DNA from: Corallococcus caeni
GTDB taxonomy: Bacteria; Myxococcota; Myxococcia; Myxococcales; Myxococcaceae
NCBI RefSeq assembly: GCF_036245865.1
Contig: NZ_BTTW01000003.1
Span: 434,001-498,000 of the forward strand
Direction: 5' to 3'
Length of the DNA stretch: 64,000 bases
The notes under the pieces were generated by a model. That model was given only the letters and a program-made list of their open reading frames with translations, ran no database searches and was not told where the DNA came from. Made by a program: the position numbers and the translations under genes. Shown in pieces: positions 53,449 to 62,174 of this stretch (within the stretch, counting starts at the first letter, position 1; each line of letters starts with the position of its first letter).

Positions 53449-54437
53449 GACGCCTCCGGAAGCGCGAGGCGGCGTCCCTGCTCGAGCAACGCGTCGACCT
53501 GGGTGTTGATGTCGCCGCCTTCGGTGAACAGCGGTACACGCATCAATTCGCTCTCTGCCTTGGCCAACTGCATGGCAATCGCGAAACGTGACAGGTGCTC
53601 TTCATTGCCGGTGTCGAAGCCTCCCGACAACGCCCAGAGCGCGTCGATAGCGGCCTTGGCCCGCTGGTCAAGCTGCTCGAGGACGCCGCTCAGCTCGCCA
53701 ACGCGAAGCTCCGCTCGGCCCAGCAGTGCAATGGCGGCTTTGATCTTGGCCACCTGCCGCCTCACCTTCCTGGAGTAGGCCTCCGCCTTCGTCTTCGCCT
53801 TTTCTCCCTCCCGGGCGATGACGAAGCCCGCGACCGCCACGGCGGGCGCTACCGCGATGCCGCCCAGGACCACCGCGCCACCTGCCATGCCGAAGCCTCC
53901 TGCGGCGAGGGAGCCTCCCCCCAGCCAGGCGAGAAGCGCGCTGTTCGCCGCAGCGCCTGAAAGGCCCGACATGGCCACGCCAGTGCCCGCAGTGGCGAAG
54001 CTGGTGACGAGCCCTGTCGTCATGGCGCTTGCTCCGGCTCCCGTCATCGCCGCTGCGACGGCGCCGGAGACAGTGCCTCCTGCTTCGACATACTGCACGG
54101 TGAACTGGCGCACCTCCTCGCGATTCACCCCCAACGTGCCCAGGCTCTCCAGGGCCGCGAGGCGGGCCTGCTGCTCCATCTGCTCAAGAAAATCGAAGAG
54201 GCGCCGGAAGGTGGTGGACACCACCTGGGACCGCTGCGCGTCCAGAGCGGCGAGCTGTCCCTGAAGACCGCTCCGTGCTTCGTCGAGCTTGCCAATCCAC
54301 TTCCGATGCTTCGCCTCCGCGGCCTCGCCCAACGCCTCGGCGTCACGCATGGCATCGACACCGTCGTAGCCCTTCTTCGCTCCGTATCCGAGGAGGGTGA
54401 CGAGTCCGATCGCGACAGGAATGAGTGGAAGCGGCAT
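53445..54437 (-). CDS. Membrane protein with glycine-rich hydrophobic core flanked by coiled coils
   Basis: The 330-residue protein starts MPLPLIPVAIGLVTLLGYG, a short membrane segment, then a coiled-coil region (~30-95). A long Gly/Ala-rich hydrophobic stretch (~115-205) contains SGAVAAAMTGAGASAMTTG, GLSGAAANSALLAWLGGGSL and GGFGMAGGAVVLGGIAVAPA. A second helical region follows (GEKAKTKAEAYSRKVRRQVAKIKAAI). This layout occurs widely in uncharacterised bacterial proteins and looks like a pore- or vesicle-forming hairpin held by coiled coils. The function is unknown. ATG 54437 is preferred; the upstream open frame reads through a relic repeat. Confidence 0.65.
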   Translation of the reverse strand: MPLPLIPVAIGLVTLLGYGAKKGYDGVDAMRDAEALGEAAEAKHRKWIGKLDEARSGLQGQLAALDAQRSQVVSTTFRRLFDFLEQMEQQARLAALESLGTLGVNREEVRQFTVQYVEAGGTVSGAVAAAMTGAGASAMTTGLVTSFATAGTGVAMSGLSGAAANSALLAWLGGGSLAAGGFGMAGGAVVLGGIAVAPAVAVAGFVIAREGEKAKTKAEAYSRKVRRQVAKIKAAIALLGRAELRVGELSGVLEQLDQRAKAAIDALWALSGGFDTGNEEHLSRFAIAMQLAKAESELMRVPLFTEGGDINTQVDALLEQGRRLALPEAS

Positions 54438-54471
54438 CGACGCTCCTTGCGGTGGGGGCTCACTTGCGAGT

Positions 54472-55155
54472 TCAGGCCATGCTGCGGCGTCCGGAACAGC
54501 ACTCGCAATCCCTCGTCCGGGTGAGGGCCCACCTACCCAGGGCCGCAGCCCACACGGCAGCGCATCGCGCAGGTCCGGGAACCACGTCCGGAGCGGGAGC
54601 TGACGCGTCAGGAATCCCAGCGTCCCGGGAGGAGTCCAGGAAGGGCAGGGGGCGCGGGTGTTCCGGGTCGAAGGAGGGCGAGACTCCAGGAGCGGCCTTC
54701 TCCAGGACACCGCCATCCGCGGATGGGATGTACGGCTCCATCCCATCCGGGACACGCCGAAGGATGCGGCCATCGCGGCGGATGGCGTACCGGACCCCAG
54801 AATCGAGTCCCGGCCGTGTTCCGCCGCAAGCCGCAGGGTCCATATCGATGCGGATGAAGAGGATGTCTTCGCGCTGGATGATCCTGAAGGCATGAGAGGC
54901 GCGTCGCTCAGTGCACGGCGTGTCAGGTCGCTCCGGAGGCAGGAAGTCATCGGCCGCCAGGGTCAGGCCCCTGAGCACGGCTCCATCCAGCACGACGGGC
55001 TGTGCAGCGATGCCGACCTGGATCGGTGCCTGTTCGAAGAACTGGGGGAAGACAATCGAACGTTCATCTTCCACTGGGGCAGCGCCCGCCACGAACGCGC
55101 GAGCACACCCGACGGCGGTGAGCCCCAGCAGTGACACTGCCCAGCCCCGTCTCAC
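54472..55155 (-). CDS. Lipoprotein encoded with a HlyD-like protein
   Basis: The 227-residue product starts at a GTG (MRRGWAVSLLGLTAVGC) with lipobox AVGC (C17). The middle (DERSIVFPQFFEQAPIQVGIAAQ, ILFIRIDMDPAACGGTRP, DSGVRYAIRRDGRILRRVP) looks like a folded beta-rich domain of unknown family. The last ~30 residues (RCAAVWAAALGRWALTRTRD...) read out of frame through a relic of the HlyD 3' end (54553-54586), so the original C-terminus may have been lost or shifted. The start overlaps the HlyD-like stop (GTGA). Confidence 0.6.
   Translation of the reverse strand: MRRGWAVSLLGLTAVGCARAFVAGAAPVEDERSIVFPQFFEQAPIQVGIAAQPVVLDGAVLRGLTLAADDFLPPERPDTPCTERRASHAFRIIQREDILFIRIDMDPAACGGTRPGLDSGVRYAIRRDGRILRRVPDGMEPYIPSADGGVLEKAAPGVSPSFDPEHPRPLPFLDSSRDAGIPDASAPAPDVVPGPARCAAVWAAALGRWALTRTRDCECCSGRRSMA
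54553..54586 (-). repeat. Relic copy of the 3' end of the HlyD-like gene
   Basis: 54553-54586 matches 55153-55186 at 32 of 34 bases, in the same orientation and exactly 600 bp away. In the 55153 copy it encodes the end of the HlyD-like protein (WFPGLRDALP). In this copy the corresponding frame reads WFPDLRDALP, outside any gene's frame. It points to a past duplication or deletion here. Confidence 0.7.
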
Positions 55156-55925
55156 GGCAGCGCATCACGCAGGCCCGGGAACCACGCGACGATCAGCCGC
55201 TGCGTTCCCAGCTTCACCCGGGCCCGGCCCTTCATGCCGTCCTTGTAGATGCGCTGCTTGCCGTCCCGTTTGTAGTTGCGGGACGGCACATGCGCCTGGA
55301 CCAGCACCGCCCCTTGCCCGAACGCGTCGCTGCCCGGCAGCTGCGCCTTCGCGTACTGGAGCGACGCCTCCGGGCCCTCCACCTTCTCGATGACCGCCTC
55401 GAAGGGGACCGGCATCCCCGCCAGTTGGTACTCCAGCGTCATCCCCGGGGCCAGCTCCGGCCGGTACTCCCCCGGAAACACGACATGGAGCGACGGCAGC
55501 GCGTCCGGGTCCACCAGCGCCGCCACCGGCTGCCCCGCCTCCACCCGCGCCCCCTTCGTCACCGTCACCCGGCCCACCATCGCCGACAGCGGCGCCACCA
55601 CCTCCGAGCTCCCCGCCGCCGTCTCCAGCCGCGCCACCACCTGCCCGGCCTGGACCGTCTCGCTCAGCCCCACGTCCACCGACACCACTCGCCCCGCGGC
55701 CGGCGCCGGGACGTCCACCCACTCGCCCTGTTCGAGCAGCACCGACCCTCGCGCCGAGCGCTCCACCCGCACCATCCCCGCCAGCATCCCCAGCGTCACC
55801 ACCGCTCCCACCGCGCTCCAGGCCCATGCCCGCCGTGAAAAGCGGGAGGCCACCTTGGGAGCGGGGGGGACAGGCGTCGGAGGGGAGGCAGGCCGCGGAT
55901 CCATGCGCCAGCGAGGATGATCCAT
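55152..55925 (-). CDS. HlyD-like membrane fusion (adaptor) protein
   Basis: The 257-residue protein has a proline-rich cytoplasmic leader, one membrane helix (SAVGAVVTLGMLAGMV, about 35-52) and paired biotinyl-lipoyl half-motifs: VDVPAPAAGRVVSVDVGLSETVQAGQVVARLE and VVAPLSAMVGRVTVTKGARVEAGQPVAALVD. A beta-barrel region follows, ending KGRARVKLGTQRLIVAWF. HlyD-family adaptors bridge inner-membrane exporters to the outer membrane. This one lacks the long coiled-coil hairpin, and no ABC or MFS transporter is adjacent, so its exporter is unknown. ATG 55904 is an alternative start. It is divergent from the OmpA-domain gene. Confidence 0.75.
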   Translation of the reverse strand: MDHPRWRMDPRPASPPTPVPPAPKVASRFSRRAWAWSAVGAVVTLGMLAGMVRVERSARGSVLLEQGEWVDVPAPAAGRVVSVDVGLSETVQAGQVVARLETAAGSSEVVAPLSAMVGRVTVTKGARVEAGQPVAALVDPDALPSLHVVFPGEYRPELAPGMTLEYQLAGMPVPFEAVIEKVEGPEASLQYAKAQLPGSDAFGQGAVLVQAHVPSRNYKRDGKQRIYKDGMKGRARVKLGTQRLIVAWFPGLRDALP

Positions 55926-56083
55926 CCCCGCCTCCCCGCGCCAGGACTGGTTGGAACGGGGGATTCACCGCGAAGCCTTCAACCTGCCCCGCGGTACAGG
56001 CCCGTCGCGCCCGCCTGCTCCCTCTACAGGACTGTATCCCTGCATCGTCCCGGGGCGCCTTGTGCCATGCTGCGTGGCGCCTC

Positions 56084-57412
56084 GTGGATTCCTCCTTCCT
56101 CAAGATCGGGTCACTGGTCCTCGCCGGACTCCTTGCCCCGGGTGCGCTCGCGGCCGAAACGACGCGCGAGGACCAGGCGCGCGCGGAGCTGGAGCGCCAG
56201 CTGCGCGACCTGGTCCCCGAGTCCCCCTCGGAAGTGCAGGTGCTCTTCGCGGGCTTCAAGCCCGAGGACGGCTATCGGCTCGTGGAGACCGACTTCCTCC
56301 TCGATGGCGAACCGCTCGCCGTCCCGTCGCTGGAGGAGCTCAACGCGCCCGGCGTGCACCGGCTCGCGAACCTGAAGGTCGAACCCGGCGAGCACACCCT
56401 CGTCTCGCGCGTCACGTACACCAACGGCTCCTGGAGCCTGTTCAGCGAGACCAACGGCTTCCTCTGGAAGATCACCGCGTCCGTCGGCTTCCAGACCCAG
56501 CGCGGCCTGCGCGTCGTGGTGAAGGCGTCCCCGGCCGTCGTCCCCAACGCGCCGGATCCGCGCCTCAAGCTCAAGCTCACCCACGCCGTCACCGCGGAGA
56601 TGATCCAGCCGCTGAAGGACGAGCCCACCGTCGCCACCGCGCCTCCGCCCGTGAAGCCGGCCCCGGTGGACGCAGGCGTCCCAGTGAAGGTCGCCCAGCC
56701 CACCACGGCGCCGGACGCGGGCGTGAAGCCCACGACGACCGTCGTCTCCGTGACGCCGCCCGTGGAGCGCACGCCCGTGGCCCCCAGCCGCCTTCGCCTG
56801 GAGGTGACGTCCAAGAAGCCCACCAAGGCCACCGCCTTCGTGCGCGGCAACGGCGAGCCCCTGAAGCTCACGCTCGCCACGGCCAAGGGCCGCAAGCCGC
56901 AGGACGTGCCGCTGTCCGCGGGCGCGTACACGGTGGACCTCATCGCAGACGGGTTCCTCGCGCAGACGCGCCAGGTGGAGCTGAGCGCGGGCGCCGAAGC
57001 GTCGCTGGCCTTCGCGCTGGTGCCCGCGCCCAAGGCCGCCAAGGCCGCCACGGTGAAGGAGGGCCGCATCGAGCTGCCCGAGCCCCTGAGCTTCGACGAG
57101 AAGAAGCCCGTGCCCACCAACAAGGCCGCGCTCGCGGGCCTGGACCTGCTGGTGGACCTGCTCGTACGAGACCCGAAGGCCCGCCTGCGCATCGAGGGCC
57201 ACACCGACTCGAAGGAAGTCCCCGAGCCGGCCCGTCAGAGCCTCTCCGACGCCCGCGCCCGCGCCGTGGCGGACATGCTGGTCCGCGCCGGCGTGGCCCC
57301 GTCCCGCGTGGAGGCCGTGGGCCTGGGCGACCGCAGCCCCAAGGCCCCGAACCTCATCCCCCGCGGCCGTGAGCTCAACCGCCGCGTGGAGCTGGTGCTG
57401 CTGCGCCCCTGA
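56084..57412 (+). CDS. OmpA-family peptidoglycan-binding protein
   Basis: The 442-residue product starts at GTG 56084 with a Sec signal (SFLKIGSLVLAGLLAPGALAAE). A beta-rich domain (~25-170: FAGFKPEDGYRLVETDFLLDG, VSRVTYTNGSWSLFSETNG), a Pro/Val/Thr linker and a PEGA-like domain (~230-300: PLSAGAYTVDLIADGFLAQTRQVEL) follow. A C-terminal OmpA domain has RLRIEGHTDSKEVPEPARQSLSDARARAV and RGRELNRRVELVLL, with the Asp and Arg that bind diaminopimelate. It should tether an envelope complex to peptidoglycan. No partner is evident; it is divergent from the HlyD-like gene. Confidence 0.82.
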   Translation: MDSSFLKIGSLVLAGLLAPGALAAETTREDQARAELERQLRDLVPESPSEVQVLFAGFKPEDGYRLVETDFLLDGEPLAVPSLEELNAPGVHRLANLKVEPGEHTLVSRVTYTNGSWSLFSETNGFLWKITASVGFQTQRGLRVVVKASPAVVPNAPDPRLKLKLTHAVTAEMIQPLKDEPTVATAPPPVKPAPVDAGVPVKVAQPTTAPDAGVKPTTTVVSVTPPVERTPVAPSRLRLEVTSKKPTKATAFVRGNGEPLKLTLATAKGRKPQDVPLSAGAYTVDLIADGFLAQTRQVELSAGAEASLAFALVPAPKAAKAATVKEGRIELPEPLSFDEKKPVPTNKAALAGLDLLVDLLVRDPKARLRIEGHTDSKEVPEPARQSLSDARARAVADMLVRAGVAPSRVEAVGLGDRSPKAPNLIPRGRELNRRVELVLLRP

Positions 57413-57487
57413 GCCGTCCCCGCGCGGCTTGAGCTTGCCGGGGGGCTCCTCTAGCGTCCCGGGCGTTCTTCGCCAAAGGGCCGCGCG

Positions 57488-58843
57488 ATGCCTCGCTACG
57501 AGTTCACGGAAGGCAGCTCCAGCAAGTTCTGGGAGATCACCCTGGAGGGCACCACGCTGACCAAGCGCTGGGGCCGCATCGGCACCGACGGCCAGGAGAA
57601 GGTCGAGGAGTTCGACTCCAAGGCCGAGGCCAAAAAGGAATACGAAGCGCAGGTCCGCGAGAAGGAGCGCAAGGGCTACACGCTCGCCGGGAGCGCGGAC
57701 GGCGACGGGGGCGAGGCCACCGCCGAGTCCGCCGTCAACCCGGACCTGGAGGCCGCCATCCTCACGAAGCCCGACGACGTGAAGGGCTACCTCGCGTACG
57801 CCGAGTGGCTCAAGGGCGAGGGCGATCCGCGCGCGGAGCTCATCCTGCTCCAGCACTCCGCGATGGATGTCCCCGCGGCGACGGCGACGGCCGTGGGCAA
57901 GAAGGCGGCGAAGTTCATCGAAGCGCATGCGCAAGAGCTCCTGGGCGAGTCACTGGCGGAGGCCGTCTCCGACGAGACCCTCAAGCTGGAATGGCACCTG
58001 GGCTTCATCCGCGAGGCCCGCCTGGGTCAGGTGGACTACGACTCCACGGCGGACATCCCGGACCTGCTGGCCGAGCTGCTGGCCCATCCGTCCGCGCGGT
58101 TCCTGAGCCGTCTGACCCTCGGCATGGCCAGCTTCGACGGCGAGAACGATTACGACGACACGCTGGCGGTGCTCGCGAAGGCGAAGCCCGCGCCGCCGCT
58201 GCGCTCGCTGTTCATCGGCGACTTCGAGTTCCCGGACGAGACGGAGATCTCCTGGACGCAGGTGGGCGACCTCAAGCCGCTCTACAAGGTCTACCCCCAG
58301 CTCCAGGAGCTGCGCGTGCGAGGCGGCGAGATCGGGCTGGGGAAGATCGACCTGCCGGAGCTGCGCTCGTTCACCGTGGAGACGGGCGGTCTCCACCAGG
58401 GCTCGGTGAAGGACATCGTGAAGGCGAAGTGGCCGAAGCTGGAGTCGCTGGAGGTCTGGTTCGGCCAGGAGAACTACGGCGCGAGCGGCGGGGTGAAGGA
58501 CCTCAAGCCGCTGCTCGACGCGGAGGGCGTGCCGGCGTTGCGCAAGCTGGGGCTGCGCAACGCAGAGTTCACGGACGAGCTGTGCGCGGCGCTGCCCAAG
58601 TCGAAGATCCTGGCCCAGCTCGAGGAGCTGGACCTGTCCATGGGCACGATGTCCGACGCGGGCGCGCAGACGCTGGCTGAAAACGCCAAGGCCTTCGCGC
58701 ATCTCAAGGCCCTGGACGTCACCCAGAACTTCCTCACGAAGGAAGGGCAGAAGGCCGTGGCGAAGGTCGCCCAGGCCGTGGCGAGCGGCAACCAGCGCAC
58801 GCCGTACGACGAGGAGTCGCGCTACGCCGCCGTGGGGGAGTAG
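57488..58843 (+). CDS. STM4015-family protein with WGR and TIGR02996 domains
   Basis: The 451-residue protein has an N-terminal WGR domain (1-65; TKRWGRIGTDG with W28-G29-R30). A TIGR02996-type segment follows (NPDLEAAILTKPDDVKGYLAYAEWLKGEGDPRAELILLQ, about 83-122), then leucine-rich-repeat-like units (~180-430; YPQLQELRVRGGEIGLGKIDLPELRSF, PALRKLGLRNAEFTDELCAALPKS). The repeat part matches STM4015-type proteins that accompany STM4011-STM4014. WGR domains bind nucleic acids or proteins in PARPs. It has no catalytic residues, so it could be a recognition factor or the substrate of the pathway. The ATP-grasp gene starts 9 bp after its stop. Confidence 0.75.
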   Translation: MPRYEFTEGSSSKFWEITLEGTTLTKRWGRIGTDGQEKVEEFDSKAEAKKEYEAQVREKERKGYTLAGSADGDGGEATAESAVNPDLEAAILTKPDDVKGYLAYAEWLKGEGDPRAELILLQHSAMDVPAATATAVGKKAAKFIEAHAQELLGESLAEAVSDETLKLEWHLGFIREARLGQVDYDSTADIPDLLAELLAHPSARFLSRLTLGMASFDGENDYDDTLAVLAKAKPAPPLRSLFIGDFEFPDETEISWTQVGDLKPLYKVYPQLQELRVRGGEIGLGKIDLPELRSFTVETGGLHQGSVKDIVKAKWPKLESLEVWFGQENYGASGGVKDLKPLLDAEGVPALRKLGLRNAEFTDELCAALPKSKILAQLEELDLSMGTMSDAGAQTLAENAKAFAHLKALDVTQNFLTKEGQKAVAKVAQAVASGNQRTPYDEESRYAAVGE

Positions 58844-58852
58844 CCCGTCCCC

Positions 58853-59998
58853 ATGCCGTCCGCCGCGCCGCCGTTCCTGATCATCGGCAACCCCGGGAAC
58901 CGGCGCATCACGCTCTTCCAGGAGGCCCTGGTCCGCGCGGGCCTTCCCGCCGCGCACGTGGTGGCGTGGGAGCAGGTGGCCCGCGCCCCGGACGTCCTCC
59001 TGGAGCTGCCCGACACGGAGCGCCTCGTCCGCATCGACGCGGCGGGGGAGGACGCGGCCGTGGAGCGGGCCTTCCTCCAGCGCGGTTACTCGGATGCGCT
59101 CGGCACCGGCTGCGACACCGTGACGCCCGAGGCGCTGGACGCGCTGCCGGATGAACATGGCCGCGTGCTGTGCCCCCGGCAGCACCACCTGGGCTTCCTG
59201 CGCGTGCTGGAGGACCTGTCCGCCCGGTTCGCCCTGCGTCCCCGCTGGCGCGTGCTGTCCGCACCGGGCGCCATCGCGGACCTGTTCGACAAGCGGACCA
59301 CGTCGCGCCGGTACGCGGGCCTGGGCATCCCCGTGCCGCCGTTCCTGGACGTGGCCCCGGGCACCACGCCGGAGGCCCTGCGCCACGCCCTGCGCGAAGC
59401 CGGCTTCCGCGAGGCCTTCGTGAAGCTGTCCTGCGGCTCCTCCGCGTCCTGCCTCGCGGTGTACCGCCCGGGCCGGACGGAGGGCGCCGGGGGCTCGCTG
59501 CTCACCAGCCTGCACCGGGGCGCCACCGGCTGGTTCAACTCCCTCAAGGTGCGCCGCGTGACGGACGCGCGCGAGGTGGACGCGGTGCTGGCCTTCCTCC
59601 TGCGGGAGGGCTCGCAGGTGGAGGAGTCCCGGCCCAAGGCGCGGCTGGGAGGGGACGTGTTCGACTGCCGCGTCCTCACCGTGCGCGGCGAGCCCGCCTT
59701 CACCGTCGTGCGCCAGAGCCGCCTGCCCATCACCAACCTGCACCTGGGCGGCTACCGGGGAGACCTGGACGCGTTCCACGCGGCGGTGCCACCGCGCGAG
59801 CTGGAGGCCGCGATGGAGAGTTGCCGCGCCGTGGCCCGCGCGCACGACTGCCTCCACGTGGGCATCGACCTGATGTTCGAGGACTTCTTCCACGGCCACC
59901 GCGTGTTGGAGGCGAACGCCTTCGGGGACCTGCTCCCCGGCCTCACGCGCGACGGCCTGTCCGTCTACGACTGGGAGCTCCGCGAAGCGCTGCGCTGA
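58853..59998 (+). CDS. STM4014-family ATP-grasp protein
   Basis: The 381-residue protein has ATP-grasp features: FDKRTTSRRYAGLGIPVPPF, the glycine-rich/lysine strand AFVKLSCGSSASCLAVYRP and the metal-binding end VGIDLMFEDFFHGHRVLEANAFGDLLPG (E...E.N.FGD). ATP-grasp enzymes join a carboxylate, activated as acyl phosphate, to an amine or thiol. The family stands next to STM4011-4013 and STM4015 in other bacteria; substrates are unknown. Its 3' end overlaps the convergent radical SAM gene by 34 nt, so the two operons meet tail to tail. Confidence 0.8.
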   Translation: MPSAAPPFLIIGNPGNRRITLFQEALVRAGLPAAHVVAWEQVARAPDVLLELPDTERLVRIDAAGEDAAVERAFLQRGYSDALGTGCDTVTPEALDALPDEHGRVLCPRQHHLGFLRVLEDLSARFALRPRWRVLSAPGAIADLFDKRTTSRRYAGLGIPVPPFLDVAPGTTPEALRHALREAGFREAFVKLSCGSSASCLAVYRPGRTEGAGGSLLTSLHRGATGWFNSLKVRRVTDAREVDAVLAFLLREGSQVEESRPKARLGGDVFDCRVLTVRGEPAFTVVRQSRLPITNLHLGGYRGDLDAFHAAVPPRELEAAMESCRAVARAHDCLHVGIDLMFEDFFHGHRVLEANAFGDLLPGLTRDGLSVYDWELREALR

Positions 59999-60864
59999 GC
60001 TCCGCCGGTCCACAGCCGCGTCGCCGGCACGCGCTCCAGCAGCCCGGAGCCGAACACGCGATCCAGCTCCAGGTACTCCAGGTGCACGTAGCCGATGTGG
60101 CAGCCGCACGTGTCCTTCGAGCACGGGCGCGGCTTGAGCGCCGCGTCGAAGTCCGGCGCGTAGAGGTTGCCCAGCGGCTCCTTGATGAAGTGGCACCGGT
60201 ACGCGGTGCCGTCACCGTCCACGGACAGCACGGACTCGCCGCCACGGCAGGCGCGGCCCCGGCTGGGATGGCGGGTGTTGTTCACCGGGAACAGCGGGTC
60301 GATGCGCGTGAAGCGCTCCACGTCCTCGGGCGTGTACGCGTCCAGGCCGTCCTTCACCGCGTTGATCCACAGGTACGTGTCCTCGGGGAGCTCGCGGCGC
60401 AGGGCCTCCGCCTCGTCCGCGAAGCGCCGGAAGCCCACCATGCCCGCGCTGTGGCGCACGCCGTGCTCCGACAGCCGCTCGCACTGCGCCAGGAAGCGCG
60501 AGCGCTTCATCCACTCCGGATGGTACGTGGCCCAGATGCCCAGCTTCTCCGTGCGGCAGTCGGTGAGCCAGTCCAGCCGGCAGGAGAGGTTCGTCTGCAC
60601 CGCCGCGCGCTCCACGTGGGGCAGGTGCGTCAGCCGCGCCAGGGCCTGCTGGTACCAGGGCCAGATGAGCGCCTCGCCCCACGGCGTGAAGAACACGGAC
60701 ACGGTGTCCTGGGTGCGCGACTCCACCCACTGGAGGAACCGCTCCAGGTCCGCGCGGTCCTTCGTGAGCTCCTCCTCGCTCTGCTTCCACTTGCCGAAGG
60801 GGCAGTACTCGCAGCCGTAGTTGCAGCCGGACAGCGGGCCCCGGTAGAGCACGGTGAGCTTCAT
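59965..60864 (-). CDS. STM4011-family radical SAM protein
   Basis: The 299-residue protein has the radical SAM cluster CNYGCEYC (C14, C18, C21) that binds the 4Fe-4S/SAM centre near its N-terminus. A TIM-barrel-like middle (TDTVSVFFTPWGEALI is close to VSVFFTPWGEALIWP) follows. A second cysteine-rich zone lies in the last ~100 residues: GRACRGGESVLSVDGDG, YRCHFIKEPLGNLY, PCSKDTCGCHIGYVH. The latter resembles a SPASM/twitch auxiliary-cluster region, common in enzymes that modify peptides. The start overlaps the stop of the STM4012-type gene (ATGA). Confidence 0.85.
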   Translation of the reverse strand: MKLTVLYRGPLSGCNYGCEYCPFGKWKQSEEELTKDRADLERFLQWVESRTQDTVSVFFTPWGEALIWPWYQQALARLTHLPHVERAAVQTNLSCRLDWLTDCRTEKLGIWATYHPEWMKRSRFLAQCERLSEHGVRHSAGMVGFRRFADEAEALRRELPEDTYLWINAVKDGLDAYTPEDVERFTRIDPLFPVNNTRHPSRGRACRGGESVLSVDGDGTAYRCHFIKEPLGNLYAPDFDAALKPRPCSKDTCGCHIGYVHLEYLELDRVFGSGLLERVPATRLWTGGAQRSASRSSQS

Positions 60865-62174
60865 CGCCAGGCGTACTCCGCCATGCGCGCGCGCACGGCC
60901 TCGGAGTCCAGCCACGGGCCGATCAGGTCCGAGCGCTCCACGCCCGCCGCCGTGAGCTGGAACACGCCGTCCACGTCGCGCGCCAGCCCGTGCGCCTCCA
61001 GCTCCGCGAGCATCGGGAAGTCCGCCTTCGCCTCCGTGCCGAAGCGCTGGCGGTACACGCCCGGGTCCACGCCCTCGGCGAGCAGCGACAGCACCAGGTG
61101 CCGGTGCCGCTGCTCGGCCGCGTCCAGCACGAAGCCGTAGCGCACCTCGCCGAACGAGGCCGCGTCCCGTTCGACGTAGGCCTGGATGATGCCGCGCACC
61201 TCGCGCGAGGCCACGGCGTACTCGGACGAGTAGTGCACCGCGCCCGCGTAGGAGCGCGCCCCCACGCCCAGGCCCACCATGCCGTCCTCCTGGCAGCGGT
61301 ACACCGCGCCGCGAGCGGCCGGGGCGTGCGCCGCGCGGAACATCCGCATGGACACCTGCGTGTAGCCGCGCGACAGGAGGAAGTCCCGGCCGGTCCGGTA
61401 GAGCGACAGCCGCAGGTCGTCCCACGCGCGCGACTTCTTGCCCAGGAAGGTGAGGGGCCGCACGTAGAGCGGGTAGAGGTACAGCTCCTCCGGCGCGTAC
61501 CGCAGCGCGGCCTCCAGCGAGTGCTGGAACGTCTCCACCGTCTGGCCCTCGATGCCGTAGATGAGGTCCAGGTTGAGCGTGGGGAAGCCCGCGCTCCGCA
61601 GCAGGTCCAGCGTGGCCTCCACCTGCGCCGTCTTCTGCGGCCGCTTCACCGCGGCGACCTCCGCCTCCAGGAAGCTCTGCACGCCCATGCTCACCCGGTC
61701 CACGCCCCGGGCCTTCAAGAGCGCGACCTTGGCCGCGTCCACCGTCTCCGGCGACACCTCCACGGACATGGGCACGTCGCGCGGGTCCACGCCCAGCTCC
61801 GCCGCCAGGTCGAACACCGTCTCCAGCCCCGCGACGTCCAGCAGGGTGGGGGTGCCGCCACCGATGGCGGCGCGCGCGAACGTGGACGGCCCCAGCGCGT
61901 CCTTCACCCTGCGGGCCTCCCGCTTCAGCGCGGCGAGCCACGCTGCGACGACGTCCTCCCTGGGGCCCGCGGCGGTGAAGAGGTTGCAGAACCCGCAGCG
62001 CATCTCGCAGAAGGGCACGTGCAGGTAGAGGAACAGCGCGTCCCGCCGCTCCTTCGCCCAGACGTCCTCCAGCGGCAGCGCGGGCGTGAGCGGGCGGTAG
62101 GCCGTCTTGTGCGGGTAGCCGTAGAGGTACGCCACGTACGGCGTCCCTTCGAGCATCGACTCCAGGCGCGTCAT
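60861..62174 (-). CDS. STM4012-family radical SAM protein (HemN-like)
   Basis: The 437-residue protein has the HemN-type radical SAM signature LHVPFCEMRCGFCNLF (C56, C60, C63). It also has IGGGTPTLLD, MSVEVSPETVDAAK, GVDRVSMGVQSFLEAEV and LNLDLIYGIEGQT, all typical of coproporphyrinogen-dehydrogenase-like enzymes, with a C-terminal winged-helix region. HemN relatives include methyltransferases, haem chaperones and coproporphyrinogen III oxidase. This lineage is defined by its STM4011-4013 neighbours and has no known reaction. Its stop and start overlap both neighbouring genes by 4 nt. Confidence 0.87.
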   Translation of the reverse strand: MTRLESMLEGTPYVAYLYGYPHKTAYRPLTPALPLEDVWAKERRDALFLYLHVPFCEMRCGFCNLFTAAGPREDVVAAWLAALKREARRVKDALGPSTFARAAIGGGTPTLLDVAGLETVFDLAAELGVDPRDVPMSVEVSPETVDAAKVALLKARGVDRVSMGVQSFLEAEVAAVKRPQKTAQVEATLDLLRSAGFPTLNLDLIYGIEGQTVETFQHSLEAALRYAPEELYLYPLYVRPLTFLGKKSRAWDDLRLSLYRTGRDFLLSRGYTQVSMRMFRAAHAPAARGAVYRCQEDGMVGLGVGARSYAGAVHYSSEYAVASREVRGIIQAYVERDAASFGEVRYGFVLDAAEQRHRHLVLSLLAEGVDPGVYRQRFGTEAKADFPMLAELEAHGLARDVDGVFQLTAAGVERSDLIGPWLDSEAVRARMAEYAWR

